A program made the position numbers and the translations under genes. The notes below the pieces were generated by a model that searched no databases, was not told the DNA's origin, and saw only the letters and a list, made by a program, of their open reading frames with translations. Below are positions 1 to 11,334 of a stretch of DNA of 64,000 nt, piece by piece; within the stretch, counting starts at the first letter, position 1, and each line of letters opens with the position of its first letter. The stretch comes from Hygrocybe punicea (taxonomy: Eukaryota; Basidiomycota; Agaricomycetes; Agaricales; Hygrophoraceae). The stretch is from assembly GCA_963556145.1 (NCBI GenBank), contig OY744465.1, positions 4,526,001 to 4,590,000 of the forward strand, in the 5' to 3' direction.

Positions 1-112
1 TCTGGCTTTTCATGTGATCTATGCACCCAAATATTCTCATAAGTTCCACTATTTTATTGGCAATGATATAGCCATTTTTCAAAAAACATTGGCTATAGTT
101 GTGGCAACACTA
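1..112. mobile_element. Right end of a hAT-type MITE copy
   Basis: The stretch ending GGCAACACTA at 103-112, preceded by TTTTTCAAAAAACATTGGC, matches the right end of the complete MITE at 8934-11054, which has TTTTTCAAAAAACATCGGC followed by GGCTATAGCCA and GGCAACACTA. The copy is diverged and its left part lies outside the window. It interrupts a DIRS-like gag fragment that resumes on its right. The first 70 bases resemble the MITE interior only loosely. Confidence 0.6.
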
Positions 113-667
113 AAAGTCTCAGCCCTTCCTTGGACTGCATCCAGCATCATCTGTGATGCCATGCTCAGTCCAGAACTTGCAAAGACACAGTGATTCTTAC
201 TCAAATTTGTGAAGGACTTCAAATATTTCCTCAGTTCTTTGCTCAATTCCACCAGCCACATCTCATTCCCCATTTCCAAGTGGATGGCCCTCATCAAGGG
301 CCAAGCGGTCAACCTCAACAAAGTTATCACCCACCATCACTCTGTATCCCATGCAATCCACTCAAAAGCTCAGAGATGGCATTGAACTTCATTTTGGATC
401 ATCTGATCCCATCAAATCTGTCAAAACCATTGGAGATTGGGTTATTGCCTGGGGAAAAGCCTCCAATGCCACACTGTTTTTCCCCATCATGATCAAGAAC
501 TCAGACTTTACCAGCAATACATCCTGGAGCTCTTCAACAGCACCCACATCTCTGTGCACAATGTGTTGGCAAGCATTGGTGTAGATCCAGAAGAGGAATC
601 TACAGTGAGGGTTGATCAGCTAGAAAGTGATCATAGGAGTACTAGGTTTTCTATGGAATTGTCTTAA
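113..667 (+). pseudogene. DIRS-like retrotransposon gag-region fragment, frameshifted
   Basis: Plus-strand frames read KWMALIKGQAVNLNKV, then LRDGIELHFGSSDPIKSVKT and GDWVIAWGKASNATLF, then after a frame change PHHDQELRLYQQYILELF. This succession resembles the conserved region upstream of the reverse transcriptase in basidiomycete elements of the DIRS/tyrosine-recombinase type, recognised from memory of the family. No RT follows. At least one frameshift, near 480, and the MITE insertion on the left make it a remnant. The same class of element is represented by the recombinase remnant at 56790-58089, but on the other strand. Confidence 0.5.
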
Positions 668-1193
668 TCAATCCTACCCAGATCCGGGGGTTCCAGAACA
701 GAGGAGAAGTGTAAGGAAAAGGATGAAGAGGAATATAGAGGATATGAAGAGGAAACTAAACTATAGGACTGAGGTGTGGTAATAATCTGTATTTTGTAGT
801 GTAAAATACATCTTTTATACTACTACAAAGAGTGCTGTATACTATGAGGGAAGGCTGTAGGGGTTGAGTGGAGAGGGGATAGGGGGGAGTGCTGTGTACC
901 ATGAGACAGGAAATGAAGAAACATGACTGATTCCAGGTCATTAGGAACATTGCATGGTTGATAGGAAGGATTCCAGCATCAGATCCAGAGCAGAATTGAT
1001 GAAATAAACCGGAACCAAGTGGAATCAATAATATCTGAGTGGAAATGGATGGAAACAGAGTGGGATATGAAGTAGATATGGATCCAGAGGGTCCAGAGCT
1101 TCTACATCTGGTCAGGACTCAGATTGAGACCATCCCTGGTCGATCCAACCGAGATAATGCAGATACCGGGGGTCCCAGGTTGGCAAGGCATTT
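668..1193. other. Unassigned stretch between transposon remnant and integrase gene
   Basis: Purine-rich non-coding sequence with stops in all frames. No terminal repeats or recognisable protein were seen. It may contain the remains of whatever truncated the 5' part of the integrase-like gene. Confidence 0.4.
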
Positions 1194-2513
1194 TTGACTC
1201 CGCCTTGTATACTCATTCACGTCAACAGGGAGCTTATCACCCGGCTTCTAAACAGTGTCGAGCGTGATGAAGTTGAGAAACGGCGCAGCTGGGGGTTCAA
1301 GAGGAGGTGTTTTTGGGCCGCAGGAGTAAATGACGTATGGCCCCAGGATCAACATGACAAATGGGGCCGCTTTGGCCTCTGGCTGCATGCCGGTATCAAA
1401 GCATTTTCCGGCGAGATCAACTGGTTACAAATCTGGTGGACGAACAGAAACCCGAAGCTTATTGTCCGGTATTACCTTGAAGCTTGTCGAAAAATTGGTG
1501 GTGCGTCTTGTTTTGTGTATCTTTTACTTGATTCTAATGCTATTTTTTATTACAGGTGTTCCAATCATTACTCAAAGTGATCCTGGTTCTGAAAACAATG
1601 GTGTTGCTAATGTCCAAATGTCAATCCGGCATCGCCTGGATCCAGCTCTTGCAGACACCTTGCAGCATCGTTTTGCAACAAATCATAACAACATTTTGTC
1701 TGAGATCAAATGGTCAATTTTCCGTCGCGATTTTGCTCCTGGGTTTGAGGATGTTCTTGAACTTGGGGTCCAGAATGGCTGGTATGATGTGAATGATGTA
1801 CTAGAAAAGTAAGCTTTTCCATATTTTCTAAAGCCTCAACTCAGTTCTTCCCAGTTTTGTATTCCGATGGCTTGCAATCCCATGGCTGCAGGCGGAACTC
1901 GATGAGTGGATGCGTTTCAAAAATAGGATGGCTCCTCGTGCAGTCAAGAACAAGATCCTTCCACATGGTATCCCTTCTCTGATCTGGGCCAACCCTAGTC
2001 AGTTCGGTGCACTCGATTTTAAGGTAATGTTATCTGATCTTTTTCATCGTGTTGTGTGAACTCTAATTGAATATTCAGATTTCTGTTCCGGTGGAGTTAT
2101 TTGATGAAATGGAAGCCAAATATGCGCCGCTGGATGATCCTGTCTTTGAACTTGTCCCAGCACTTTTTCATGAGTGCGCAAACAAACATTACACTGAACT
2201 CGGACAACCGGTCGTCTCATCAGCCACATTTTGGGATACATACCGTAACCTTTTACAATGCTTTCATGACACTCCAGATGCTCAGCTCACGCCAATTCTC
2301 ACCTCTCACCAAGACACCGTGAGTCGACCTGAACAGGACAATGAAATGCCACTGCTCCTGAACATGAAACCATTTCGCAATGGTCACAATGTGGCTGGAC
2401 AAAAGGGAAAGTATATTGGCGGCTTAGTTGATTCCGAATCCACAAGTGCGGGTGCACAAATTGATCCTGAATATGCAGATTTCACAACGGACGATGATGA
2501 CAATGAGGACTAG
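1194..2513 (+). CDS. Integrase-core (rve-like) domain protein, 5' part missing
   Basis: The exons are 1194-1500, 1556-1808, 1855-2023 and 2079-2513, joined by three short GT-AG introns that keep one open frame to TAG at 2511. The product carries an integrase-type catalytic core: FWAAGVNDVWPQDQHDKW supplies the first Asp, ITQSDPGSENNG the second, and the SEIKWSIFRRDF region a candidate Glu. KNKILPHGIPSLIW and the following segment match the C-terminal part of a family of integrase-core proteins common in basidiomycetes, possibly a domesticated or mobile DDE integrase. Family members normally have more sequence upstream of the first Asp. Here the frame fades near 1190, so the gene appears truncated. 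It converges on the alpha-kinase gene with about 100 bp between the stop codons. Confidence 0.65.
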
Positions 2514-2617
2514 CAGGCATTGGATTGGGCGTTCACGTGGTCAATGTTCATATAACGTTCATATGCAAATAAAATTTCTTTCCGTTTTCTATCAAGAAAA
2601 GTGATCTAATATTGTCC

Positions 2618-5600
2618 TCAAACATCCCTGTTTCCTATGGTGCCCATTGAGAGATCCATGGGTGCAGTACTGTGAATGCCAGAATCGTTGTACATGTCTG
2701 GGTCCTCTCCGAAGTCAGAGTCATCATCCCCAGGGATGAACAGGCCAGATTTATTGATGTCGCTGTTGCCGGAAAATGAGGAGAGGCCGAAATATTCACA
2801 AAACTGGTTGCAATTGTGTTCTCGAGTGAACGATGCATGTGTGGAGGGCAAATTCCCATCTGAAAAGATTTCTCCTGTATCACTATAAAAATGTGAGGAC
2901 TTTTTAATAGCACGTATAGCTTGTGATACACACAACGCAGTTATGATTTGAGGGTCTGTCAAGAGATGTTTTCCGCCTAGCAATGACATGAATATCATTC
3001 ACAAGCAACTGGCTAGTGTGACTTACCCTGGAAATCGCCAATAAAAGCCAAACCCTTTGTTTTTAAGTATTGTACATGCTGGCAAAACGCAAGAAATTGA
3101 GCACGATGGGCGGCTTCTTCATTGAGGTGATCCAGCGGTTTTGCTGAATTATTTCCAATGTATTTGACAAACCCACCATCCCACACTTCGTCGATGACTT
3201 CTTCAATCATGTATGTGTCATGGGTACCGTTTTCAACAACAGCAAGGGCTGTGTCTACAAAGCACATCTTCGGAATGCCAAATGTGGGATCGCCATGAGT
3301 TTTAGTATATGTTTCAATGAAAGAATAAACAAGGTCCATCAAAGCGGATGCCCAACATAAACAATTGATTTCGGCACTAAGTTTCGAGACTTGAGTATGG
3401 CTGTCAAATGTGAGATGGGCAGACGAGGTCTTGCAGCGATACCAGCATTGTTTGAGGCATACATGGGTTGATGAACCAATGACTCGACGGCTTGTGTGGC
3501 CGAACATTGCCTTTTTGAAGCCGCCAAACTTCGGTGGTGCCTGAGGGTTAAAAATGAGTGTGACGGCAACAGGACCGCTACAGTCATTGATTGCATCAAA
3601 TGGTCATGCTTGTGAGACCAGAGTTGTGAAGGCAATCCCAGATGTCGGATACAACATGCACGAAACAGATATAGTATTCACTGTCATGATATAACTGTTG
3701 GTGGCCAATCACAACGGTGGGATTTAGGGAGACACATACAAACAGATTTCACCACTTTCTTTGATGGCGCTTTCTGGGCTCGAAGTGCCCGTCGTACAGC
3801 AGCTTCAGTTGGTGAGCTGGGGTCTGGGGCCATATGTGAAGGTGGGTTTGGGCTTGGGACAGATGGCGGAGCACTTTTACTTCCAGGACCATAACCTGAG
3901 ACGGTTCACTTCAAATGAGGTGGTGACTTGAGGCTTGTTTTCTGTTGGGCAATGTCAACTTACATGTTAACCAAACTTGAATTAAAACATTACTGATAAA
4001 TGGCGTTTTCGGGTTGCTACACCTGTGCCCCGGCAAGGTGTGAATAAATCATCCTGGTCATCACCCTCATTTCCGGTTGTCTGCAGTTGATGCATATATG
4101 CAGGCTAGATAGACAGAAATTTCAAGGAACTAGAAAGACAGATATTTCAACATGTGCTTACCTCGCTATCTTCTTTCTCAAGTTCCTCCAATTGAGTGGT
4201 GATCTCGGAAAACTTTTCATGCACCAACTCGAGGTAAAGCTCGGTCCCTTTGCCAGGGTAGAATTGAATTCGTTGTGCCTTTCCCTTAGCAACAAAGAAC
4301 TTGTGGGCAATTGCATCCACGTCCGGCCCCCCGGACAGTGGTCTGAGCTCGACCCAATCCTTATTACGGAGACGGAGCTCATCAATCAGTAACTCTGCTT
4401 CCCTTGACCATTTCAGAAACACAGGTAGTATCGTTAAATATAATAGTTGTTTAAGGTCACGAACGCCAATGTGCACGGGAATGTTGTTGATTGTTTCCGA
4501 TATATTCTGCATGCAACTCAAATCAATTTAGTGCTCGGTGGAATGCAAGATGCTTCACTTACAGACACGATTGAAGAGTTCTTGCACCCAGGCTTCAACG
4601 TCATCATCGTCACCTTTACAACCACCAACTCAAAGTTATTTGAGGCAAAAGCTTGGCGAGCAAAATGATTTCGCATCTCATCATACAGCTCATGGGCAGC
4701 CTGGTAACCAGGCTGCATTGGGGCGCGTGACAAGAAATCAGGTATCTCCAGATGCCTCACAAGTTGACCTGGAGTGAAGATCCGAGGTCCAGTCTGCTTG
4801 GAACCAGTATTTCGTTTGGGCCATGGTTGTTGGTTCGAAGGCGGTGTGGGGGGGGGCATGGAATTTGCTCCAATATGAACAGGGTGAGAGGAACCTAAAT
4901 ATCATAAGTTTGCCATAATCTATGTTCAAACTAATATATCCACACCAGCTCGCTGGGCAGTTGCAACTGCGTTATGGATGCTTATCTGACCTTGACCTAG
5001 CTGATGTTTGTCGTGCAATTGACCCGGAGTGATCCGCCCTATTGTGAACATTCAAGTTATATGCTGGAGAGGTACCGAGGTACCTCTCCAGGGGCTCACG
5101 CAGGACTTGAGGTGGAAGTCGACTGGATAGGAAGGATGAACTCACTACTACATCGGGAACTGCTACTGACTAAGGGACTGGTCACGTGATCTACCACTAC
5201 AAGTGCCCCTCCTCCTCATGGTGACGCCCTCGTCGCCAACAGCTACTGAAAGAAAACAAAAACCAAACAGGACTGACCAAAACAATCTCCAAATCACAAC
5301 TCCCAGTCCCTCAGAATGCCCCAAGTCGCAGTCAAGGCCTTATATCGTGAAGCAGGACAATATTGTCCTCCGAAACCAATCGCGGTGCAGGGTGTGGGTT
5401 CTCATAGTCCATGAATAGGCTGGGTGGTTGGGCATAGGTAAATAGAACAGGACGATGTCGTGGGCAGTGTATAGATAGTGTACCAAAGAGATGGAGGAAA
5501 ACTGGGTCGAGGGAGAGCAGTGAGAAGCTGAAAAGGAAGAACTAAGGAAACAGAGAATATATACTGGGCGCTAGAGCGGGCGCCGGCGTCGAGAGACCTC

Positions 5601-7010
5601 TTCGCGTGAGCTCTGGGAAGCGGTTGCGAGGCCGCGGGGGGCCTCGCGAAGCTGCAAGGACCGGGGGTGCGGAATGCGGGGGCCACGAAGTAGCGGTGCG
5701 GCAAAGGGGGTGGGGCCTGGAAAGCGGTGGCCCGGGTGAGCTGGGTGCTCCAATGCATCAGGCGCCGGTGTGGTGAGCTACGCGAGCGGGTGCGTGACCA
5801 TTTACGCTGGAAAGTGGGGCCGTTTATGCTGGGAAGCGGGTGTGCGTGGCAATGACGCGGTATGTAGCTGGGGAGCCTAAAAAACAGTGGCGGGGGCTCG
5901 TTTGAGGTAACGAGAGGCGGCGTGGGGCTCTAGCACATGGAGCAAGGCTGTGGGGGTCCGGTGTAGCTGTACGGTACCGGGGATAACGAGAATGCGGGGT
6001 CGCAACGTGGTGACGTGGCGCAATGTGCTGGGACGTCCAAACATGGCGGGGCGGCTTCGTTTGGGGCGACGAAGCGCAGCAGGGGGTTCCAGCAGGTGGA
6101 ACGCGGGCACGGGGGGTTGAATGAGTGTGGGTTTGGGCTGGGGTACACGAAAAAACAGGGGGTCTGACAGTGGTGACGTGGCAGATCCGTGGGGTAACCA
6201 AAAGGCTGGCGGCCGCAGATTTGGGGCGGCGTAGGTGAGCGCGGAGCTCTGGTACGTCGAACGGGGATCCGTGGGGTTGGATGAGCCTGCCTGGGGCTGG
6301 GAATCGTGAGATAAGACAAAAAAGAATGAAAAAAAAAAAACGGGGGGTCGAAAGTGATGACGTGGCCTGCCGCTTGGGTGCTGAGAAGGGTCGCGGGCGT
6401 GTTTTTGGGTCAACAGGGAGCGACGTGGGGTCCCATTGGGCTGAACATGAGCGCCGTGGGGTAACTCGAGTGTTGTACGGCCGTGAGTGAAGGGAAAATG
6501 CGCGGTTGTGCAGCAGTGGGTGGTGAGGCCGAAAAAGGTCGTCTCACGAGAAAAAGCATAAAAAATGGTAAGGAACTGAAGAAAAAAGGGATCCGCGAGT
6601 CGATCGCACTCTCATCACCACGATGGAGAGGTACCGAGGTACCTCTCCGGGGGCTCACGCAGGACTCGAGGTGGAAGTCGACTGGATAGGAAGGATGAAC
6701 TCACTACTACATCAGGAACTGCTACTGACTATGGGACTGGTCACGTGATCTACCACTACAACGCTCAGAACACTGACATTCTAACGGTTTTACAGAGAAG
6801 CATACCTTGGGTTTGTCCCTGTTTCAAAAAAGCAGTCTTTTCAAGCTGATATTGGTGACATCCCTCGCAGAGGTTCTTCCCTGGGCGACCTGGAGTGCGG
6901 TCGTGCATGAAGTAGAGTTTTGTTCCGGGTTCAAAGGAAAGTTTGCAGCGCTGGCAGATAACAGTCCCTGCTGCTGCAGTGGTAAAGTCTGCGACTTCGT
7001 TGGTGGACAT
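2618..7010 (-). CDS. Alpha-kinase (MHCK/EF2K family) protein, multi-exon
   Basis: This minus-strand gene has its probable ATG at 7010 and its stop at 2618. Exon 1 (7010-6806) encodes a Cys-rich segment, CQRCKLSFEPGTKLYFMHDR then CEGC. Its donor GTATGC is followed by an intron holding the LTR element at 5065-6760. Further exons lie around 5040-4940 (GRITPGQLHDKHQ, NAVATAQRAG), 4880-4520, 4515-4147, about 4080-4015 and 3900-3740. The kinase domain is in 3590-2618: HVCLKQCWYRC, LSAEINCLCWASALMDLVYS, the alpha-kinase signature GDFQG followed by LLTDPQI, FSDGNLPS, and the zinc-ligand stretch REHNCNQFCEYFGL. Exon limits inside 3500-5000 are approximate. Kinases of this atypical family phosphorylate Ser/Thr; substrate unknown. 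Family membership is firm. The exact mRNA and whether it is expressed are not. Confidence 0.75.
5065..5201 (-). repeat. 3' LTR of TRIM 1
   Basis: Direct repeat of 137 bp, near-identical to 6624-6760. It contains the palindrome TCACGTGA and begins with an internal inverted repeat, GGAGAGGTACC/GGTACCTCTCC. Confidence 0.8.
6600..6620 (-). other. tRNA primer-binding site of TRIM 1
   Basis: The plus strand ends ACTCTCATCACCA, exactly as a tRNA acceptor strand with CCA would. Its complement starts with TGG as expected for a primer-binding site and sits three bases inside the 5' LTR. The same site recurs in TRIM 2 (10866-10890) and TRIM 3 (14570-14591). Confidence 0.7.
6624..6760 (-). repeat. 5' LTR of TRIM 1
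   Basis: Direct repeat of 137 bp matching 5065-5201 with four substitutions. The primer-binding site lies at about 6600-6620 on its inner side. Confidence 0.8.
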
Positions 7011-7088
7011 GCTGGTGCTTTGCAAGAAAATTTTCAACCCAAACGTGGAGTTTTCCATGTCTGTGACCTTGTCTTCCTCCGGACCCCA

Positions 7089-7990
7089 TGGTTCCTACTA
7101 GAGTCCTTCTTTCACACCTCTCATACCCTCCTTCGCCTTCCCGCACCCTTCCTCGCCCTCTTGCACTCTCCTGCACCCTCCCATACCCACTAACACCTTC
7201 CAGTGCCCACCAACGCCTTCCGGTGCCCACCAACACCTTCCGGTGCCCACCAACACCTTCCGGCACCCACCAACGCCTTCCCGTACCCTCCTGCATCCTC
7301 CAATGCAACCCTACTCCCTCCAACACCCCCCCATTCCCTCCTGTGCCCTTCAACACCCTCTCGTACGCTCCCATGCCCCCATCCCCCCTTCCGCACTCTC
7401 CTGCACCTTCCTGTGCCCTCCAATGCCCTCCCGCAATCTCCTGCACCTCCCTGCACTCTCCTGCACCCTGCTGCACTCTCCTTTAGCCTCTCACACCCCT
7501 CCTGCACCCTCCTTGCCCTCCTGCACTCTCCTGCACTCTTCCACCCCCTCCTGCACTCTCCTGCATCTCTCGTACCCATCATGCACCCTCCTGCACCCTC
7601 CTGCGCCCTCCTTTAGCCTCTCGCACCCTCTCGCGCCCCTCCTGGACCCTCCTTTCCCTCTTGCACTCTCCTGCACTCTCCTGCACTCTACTGCACCCTT
7701 CTGCCCTCTCCTGCACTCTCCTGCACCTCTTGTACCCATCCTGCACCCTCACGCACTCTCCTTTAGCCTCTCGCACCCTCTCGCACCCCTCCTGCACCCT
7801 CCGGCACTCTCCTGTGCCCTCCTGCACTCTCCTGCGCCCTCCCGCCCTCTCCTGCACCTCCTGCACCCTCACCCTTGTTGCCCTCCTGCACCCTTATACC
7901 GCTTCCGCACCCTCCTATGTCCTCCCGCACGCTCCTATGCCTTCCTGCACGCTCCTATGCCCTCCCGCACCCTCTTGCACCCTCTCGTCT
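7089..7990. repeat. CT-rich minisatellite
   Basis: About 0.9 kb of degenerate short tandem units. At 7197-7285 a 20-bp unit such as CCAACGCCTTCCGGTGCCCA repeats. From about 7290 onward the unit is about 10 bp, CTCCTGCACC or CTCCTGCACT, with interspersed variants. The plus strand is almost free of G runs and the minus strand is purine-rich. Long open frames on both strands come from the repeat and are not genes. It lies immediately upstream of the alpha-kinase start, where its promoter would be. Confidence 0.85.
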
Positions 7991-9284
7991 GTTCATCCAT
8001 CATACTGGCTTCGTCAACTATTTTTTATTAGTTGTTATTGTATATACTACATATCTTCGTACAGTATCTGGGGTCTGGCCATATGACTAAGGACGTGCTG
8101 AGTTCAATCTTAGGCTGATCACTCCGGATTGCCATACCTTCGTCGATTTCTAGACCCGTGACTAACCCCTTTCTCTGCAGGGTCTCGAGTCCGCTCATTC
8201 CGATGTGTCCGTATAGGTGGTGCCATTCATCCCAAGACATTTTCTTTGGTTTGGCTACATTTGCCCTTTCCGATGTGCGGGATTGCGCTCGGGTGTTCAA
8301 ATGGTATAGTCGTCCGTCTTTCCGGCCTGTTCCAACAAGTTTATTCTCCTTCATATAGAGCCTGCATATTCCATTGCGGAAGTTAACCCATCTGCCGCTT
8401 TCATCGAATTGGCTCAGTGAGAGTAGTGAGTTCCGTGACTCCGGTACATGTAGTACATCTTGTAGCTGGTGCTGTATGTCCTTTCCATCCACTGTGAAGT
8501 GTAAGACGACGGTTCCGCAACCAAGAGCTCGAGCAGCTACCTTTCCTAGTCCTTGAACGGTAGCTTCATCCAGAGTTTTGTACGTGATAAATGCGTTTTG
8601 GGAATTGCTGATGTGACTTGTCATTCCAGAATCCAGTAACCAATCGTAGTTTGAAATATTGTCTGTATTCACTGCGTATGCTACGTCCTGTAACATATTA
8701 TTGACATTGTCTGCAGCTTGATTTGATCAGTTCCATTGGTTTCCACCCTTTCCGGTGCCCTTTCCTTTCCCTTTCGGCCCTTGCCCTTCCTTCGCCATAT
8801 GTCCCTTCTTGTGGCAGTTGAAGCATTCCGTTTCAGAATCAGCCGCTTTCTGCTTTTCGTTACCCTTTCCGTCGCGCTTTCCAGTGAACCTCCCATGCAT
8901 AGTGACATTGTTAGGATCTCCACTGTGCTCACGTAGTGTTGCCATGGCTATAGCCGATGTTTTTTGAAAAATTGCCTTTTTAGGCTAGTAAAATTAGGCA
9001 AAATTATGAAAATATTTGAGGAGATGGGCAAAGCCAAAAGCTGGGGGGTCACTTAAGGGTGCTAAGAATTTGGTGCCCAATCTTCAGAGTTATTCAACCA
9101 TAGCTGTTGAGCCTAGCCAGCTACCATCCAACAGCTATCCCTGAAGAACCCTGAGAATTGAGCCCCAAATCCTTAGCACCCTTAAGTGACCCCTCAGCTT
9201 TTGGCTTCACCCATCTCCTCATAATTTTGCCTAATTTTACTTGCCTAAAAAGGCAATTTTTCAAAAAACATCGGCTATAGCCAT

Positions 9285-9431
9285 TGGAGTGGGTCCAAGG
9301 GTGCTCACGGAATCAGACAAGGAATCAGTCAGAATGGGATAGGATAGGATCTGTCTACTACAGGCAACTGCTAGATAAGGGAACCAACCGTGGGACTCAG
9401 GTCACGTGATAAGACAGGCACCACTACTACA
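9285..9431 (-). repeat. 3' LTR of TRIM 2
   Basis: Direct repeat of 147 bp with TG/CA ends. It contains TCACGTGA like the TRIM 1 LTR, although the rest of the LTR differs. Confidence 0.85.
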
Positions 9432-10893
9432 AGTGCCCCCCTCTCTCATAGCGACGCCCTCGTCGCTAGCAAAAGACAAGCAAAACAAAGAGAGCAGAAA
9501 CAAGGGGAGGAAGCTGAAGGGGCTGGAAGGAAAGCAGGAAACAGAAGGGAACACAAAGCACACAAAAGAAAAGAAAAGAAAACAGGCAGACTAGTCTACC
9601 CCAGATGGATCTAATAATGGTAGATCATGGTGAAAAAAAGGTGGGGAAACAGTGGTAGAATGTGGAAAAGGGGGCAGAACGAGACGGCGCGGAGTCGGTG
9701 GGTGGGTCATTGGGCGTGAGTCGACACGAGGGGACGTGGGGCCACCATACGATGCGTGGGCAGGGCCGCGAACGCGTCCGTTTGGGGTACGGCCGTCGTA
9801 GTACGTCGTGTGGGTGGGGCAATGGGGGATCTGACCTCGGGGGTGCTGCGGATGGACTTGCGACGTCGGGTACATCGCTTGGGGTCGTCGTATCGTGGGG
9901 ATGGGCCATTGTGGTGGTGCGTAGACTCGTGGGGGTGTAGGATGTGGGGCCGTGTGTGTGGAAATGGGGTATGGTGGGGTGGGGTGTGCCAGTTGCGTTG
10001 GGTCGACTTTGTTGCCCGGTTCCTGCGTGGGGGCGTTTGATCGCATTGGGAATGGGCGTATGGGGCCGTGAAACGAGCCGGCGTGGGGCTCGCGGGTTCT
10101 CACGCGGGTAGCCCGTTGTTGTGTTTCGTTGGGTGGGTTTGGACGCGTCGTTTGTGTGGGTATGGGCCGTTGGGTTGGTACGGAGATGGCAGGCGCGAGG
10201 GAGTGGATGCGGGTGTGTTGCGCCGGGCCCATGGGATCGAGGAAGAAGGTGCCGACGCGGGCGAGGTTTGCCAGTCGATTTGGTGACGTGGCGGTTGGGC
10301 GACGTGGCAACGGATGGGTGGGCGTGAAAACAGAGATGCCGAAGACAGGGTAGGTGATGGAGTGGCTTGTGGGGCTGCTGTACGAACGCGGGGGGGTCTC
10401 GAGCGTCTGTGTATTCAGTAGTGAACCTGTGGGCGTCTGAATGAAAAATGGTGAGTCAAACATGGGGACGGTGATATCGAGGGCGCGCCTGGCTGTGCGA
10501 CGGCGTTGTTGGATACGTCGTCCAGCTCGGCAACCTCTTGGGGGTGTTTTAACGAGGGTGGGGTGCTGTGGGTGCGCGTGGGTGGGTGGATTCTTGGTGG
10601 ATGCAGTTGGTGACGTGGCTGCGTGAGGTGGCTGTGCGGATTGGTGAGGATGGGCAAAAATTTGTGAAGATGGTCACGGGGCATGTAGAACGATTCGGAC
10701 ATAACGCTTGGGCCTTCAGAGACTGTTTTTTATATGGTTTTGCATTGGGGTGCTGTGTGGAATTGCGCGGGTGGGCTCTCGGGGGTGTTCTCTGTGCTCG
10801 AAAATCTCTGTTGCTGTACTCAAAAAGGGTCTGTGCGAGTGGAATGGTGTGGTCTCCAGTGGCATGGCTCGAATCACACTCTCATCACCACGA

Positions 10894-11040
10894 TGGAGTG
10901 GGTCCGAGGGTGCTCACGGAATCAGACAAGGAATCAGTCGGAATGGGATAGGATAGGATCTGTCTACTACAGGCAACTGCTAGATAAGGGAACCAACCGT
11001 GGGACTCAGGTCACGTGATAAGACAGGCACCACTACTACA
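10894..11040 (-). repeat. 5' LTR of TRIM 2
   Basis: Direct repeat of 147 bp matching 9285-9431 with two substitutions. Confidence 0.85.
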
Positions 11041-11334
11041 CCGTGGCAACACTATGCTCATGGCGCCTGCGGTCTTCCTCCAATAGGATTGCGGCTAGCT
11101 TGTGTGATGTCAGTGACATTTCATCCTTCTTCAAGCTTAAATATGCTGATGTATACAAGTCCCAACTTTCCGGTAAGGAAGATACAAGTATCATTGCGAA
11201 GTCTTCATCAGAAATGAGGCTTCCCATCAAGTGGAGTTCCTCCTGCAGTTTCCGGAGCTTCAATATGTGCTTGATTGGGTCGAATCCTTCTTCGGCAATC
11301 GACTGGTACCAGTAGACCCAGTCGTTTTGGTTAA

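Larger units (their letters stand above)
5065..6760 (-). mobile_element. TRIM-type non-autonomous LTR retrotransposon (TRIM 1)
   Basis: Two 137-bp direct repeats (5065-5201 and 6624-6760) start TGGAG and end CTACA and differ at four positions. They flank 1.4 kb without RT, protease or integrase. The element reads on the minus strand. Next to the 5' LTR, after a 3-nt gap, a primer-binding site starts TGGTGATGAGAGTG. A polypurine tract, GAGGAGGAGGGGCACT, abuts the 3' LTR. The flanks ATGC and ACGC suggest a 4-bp target duplication with one transition. The interior is strongly G-rich on the plus strand, and the long minus-strand frames there are Pro/Arg/His-rich low complexity. It sits in intron 1 of the alpha-kinase gene. 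Confidence 0.75.
9285..11040 (-). mobile_element. TRIM-type non-autonomous LTR retrotransposon (TRIM 2)
   Basis: The 147-bp LTRs 9285-9431 and 10894-11040 differ at two positions. On the minus strand a primer-binding site (TGGTGATGAGAGTGTGATTC) lies three bases inside the 5' LTR, and the polypurine tract GAGAGAGGGGGGCACT abuts the 3' LTR. The flanks CCAT and CCGT indicate a 4-bp duplication with one transition. The interior is strongly G-rich on the plus strand. A 290-codon minus-strand frame (10463-9591) is Pro/Thr/Arg-rich low complexity without a recognised domain. It inserted inside the right terminal repeat of the hAT MITE, so it is younger than the MITE. Confidence 0.8.
8934..11054. mobile_element. 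hAT-type MITE interrupting Copia copy 1
   Basis: Terminal inverted repeats start TAGTGTTGCC and continue, after one base, as TGGCTATAGCCGATG. The 8-bp flanks TGCTCACG (8926-8933) and TGCTCATG (11055-11062) are a hAT-length target duplication with one transition. The intact site is visible in Copia copy 2 at about 17020. Without the TRIM inserted at 9285-11040 the element is about 365 bp, most of it one long inverted repeat with arms of roughly 120 bp. It encodes nothing. A diverged second copy ends at position 112. Confidence 0.85.
8135..11315 (-). pseudogene. Copia retrotransposon fragment, copy 1 (gag to pre-integrase)
   Basis: Two blocks, 11315-11063 and 8925-8135, read continuously once the insertion at 8934-11054 is skipped. 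The first gives the gag segment ILKLRKLQEELHLMGSLISD and LESWDLYT-like residues. The second gives the zinc knuckle CFNCHKKGHMAKEG with its last Cys replaced by Gly, the Copia protease site WLLDSGMTSHISNS, and the GAG-pre-integrase motif WDEWHHLYGHIGMSGLETLQ. After GLEIDEG near 8135 it diverges from copy 2, so the integrase, RT and RNase H are absent. Both ends are truncated: copy 1 stops at about 11315 where the LINE remnant begins. No LTR was found for it. Confidence 0.75.

Noticed and set aside
7243..8031. 262-codon plus-strand frame and several long minus-strand frames
   Set aside because: They are translations of the CT-rich minisatellite; both strands are open because of the repeat unit, with no domain and no splice support.
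9591..10463. 290-codon minus-strand frame in TRIM 2
   Set aside because: Pro/Thr/Arg low complexity produced by the G-rich strand bias of the TRIM interior; no gag or other motif, so not called as a gene.
10862..10893. tRNA-like 3' end (T-arm and acceptor with CCA) as a tRNA gene
   Set aside because: No D-arm or anticodon arm precedes it, CCA is not encoded in eukaryotic tRNA genes, and it sits exactly at the primer-binding position of an LTR element.
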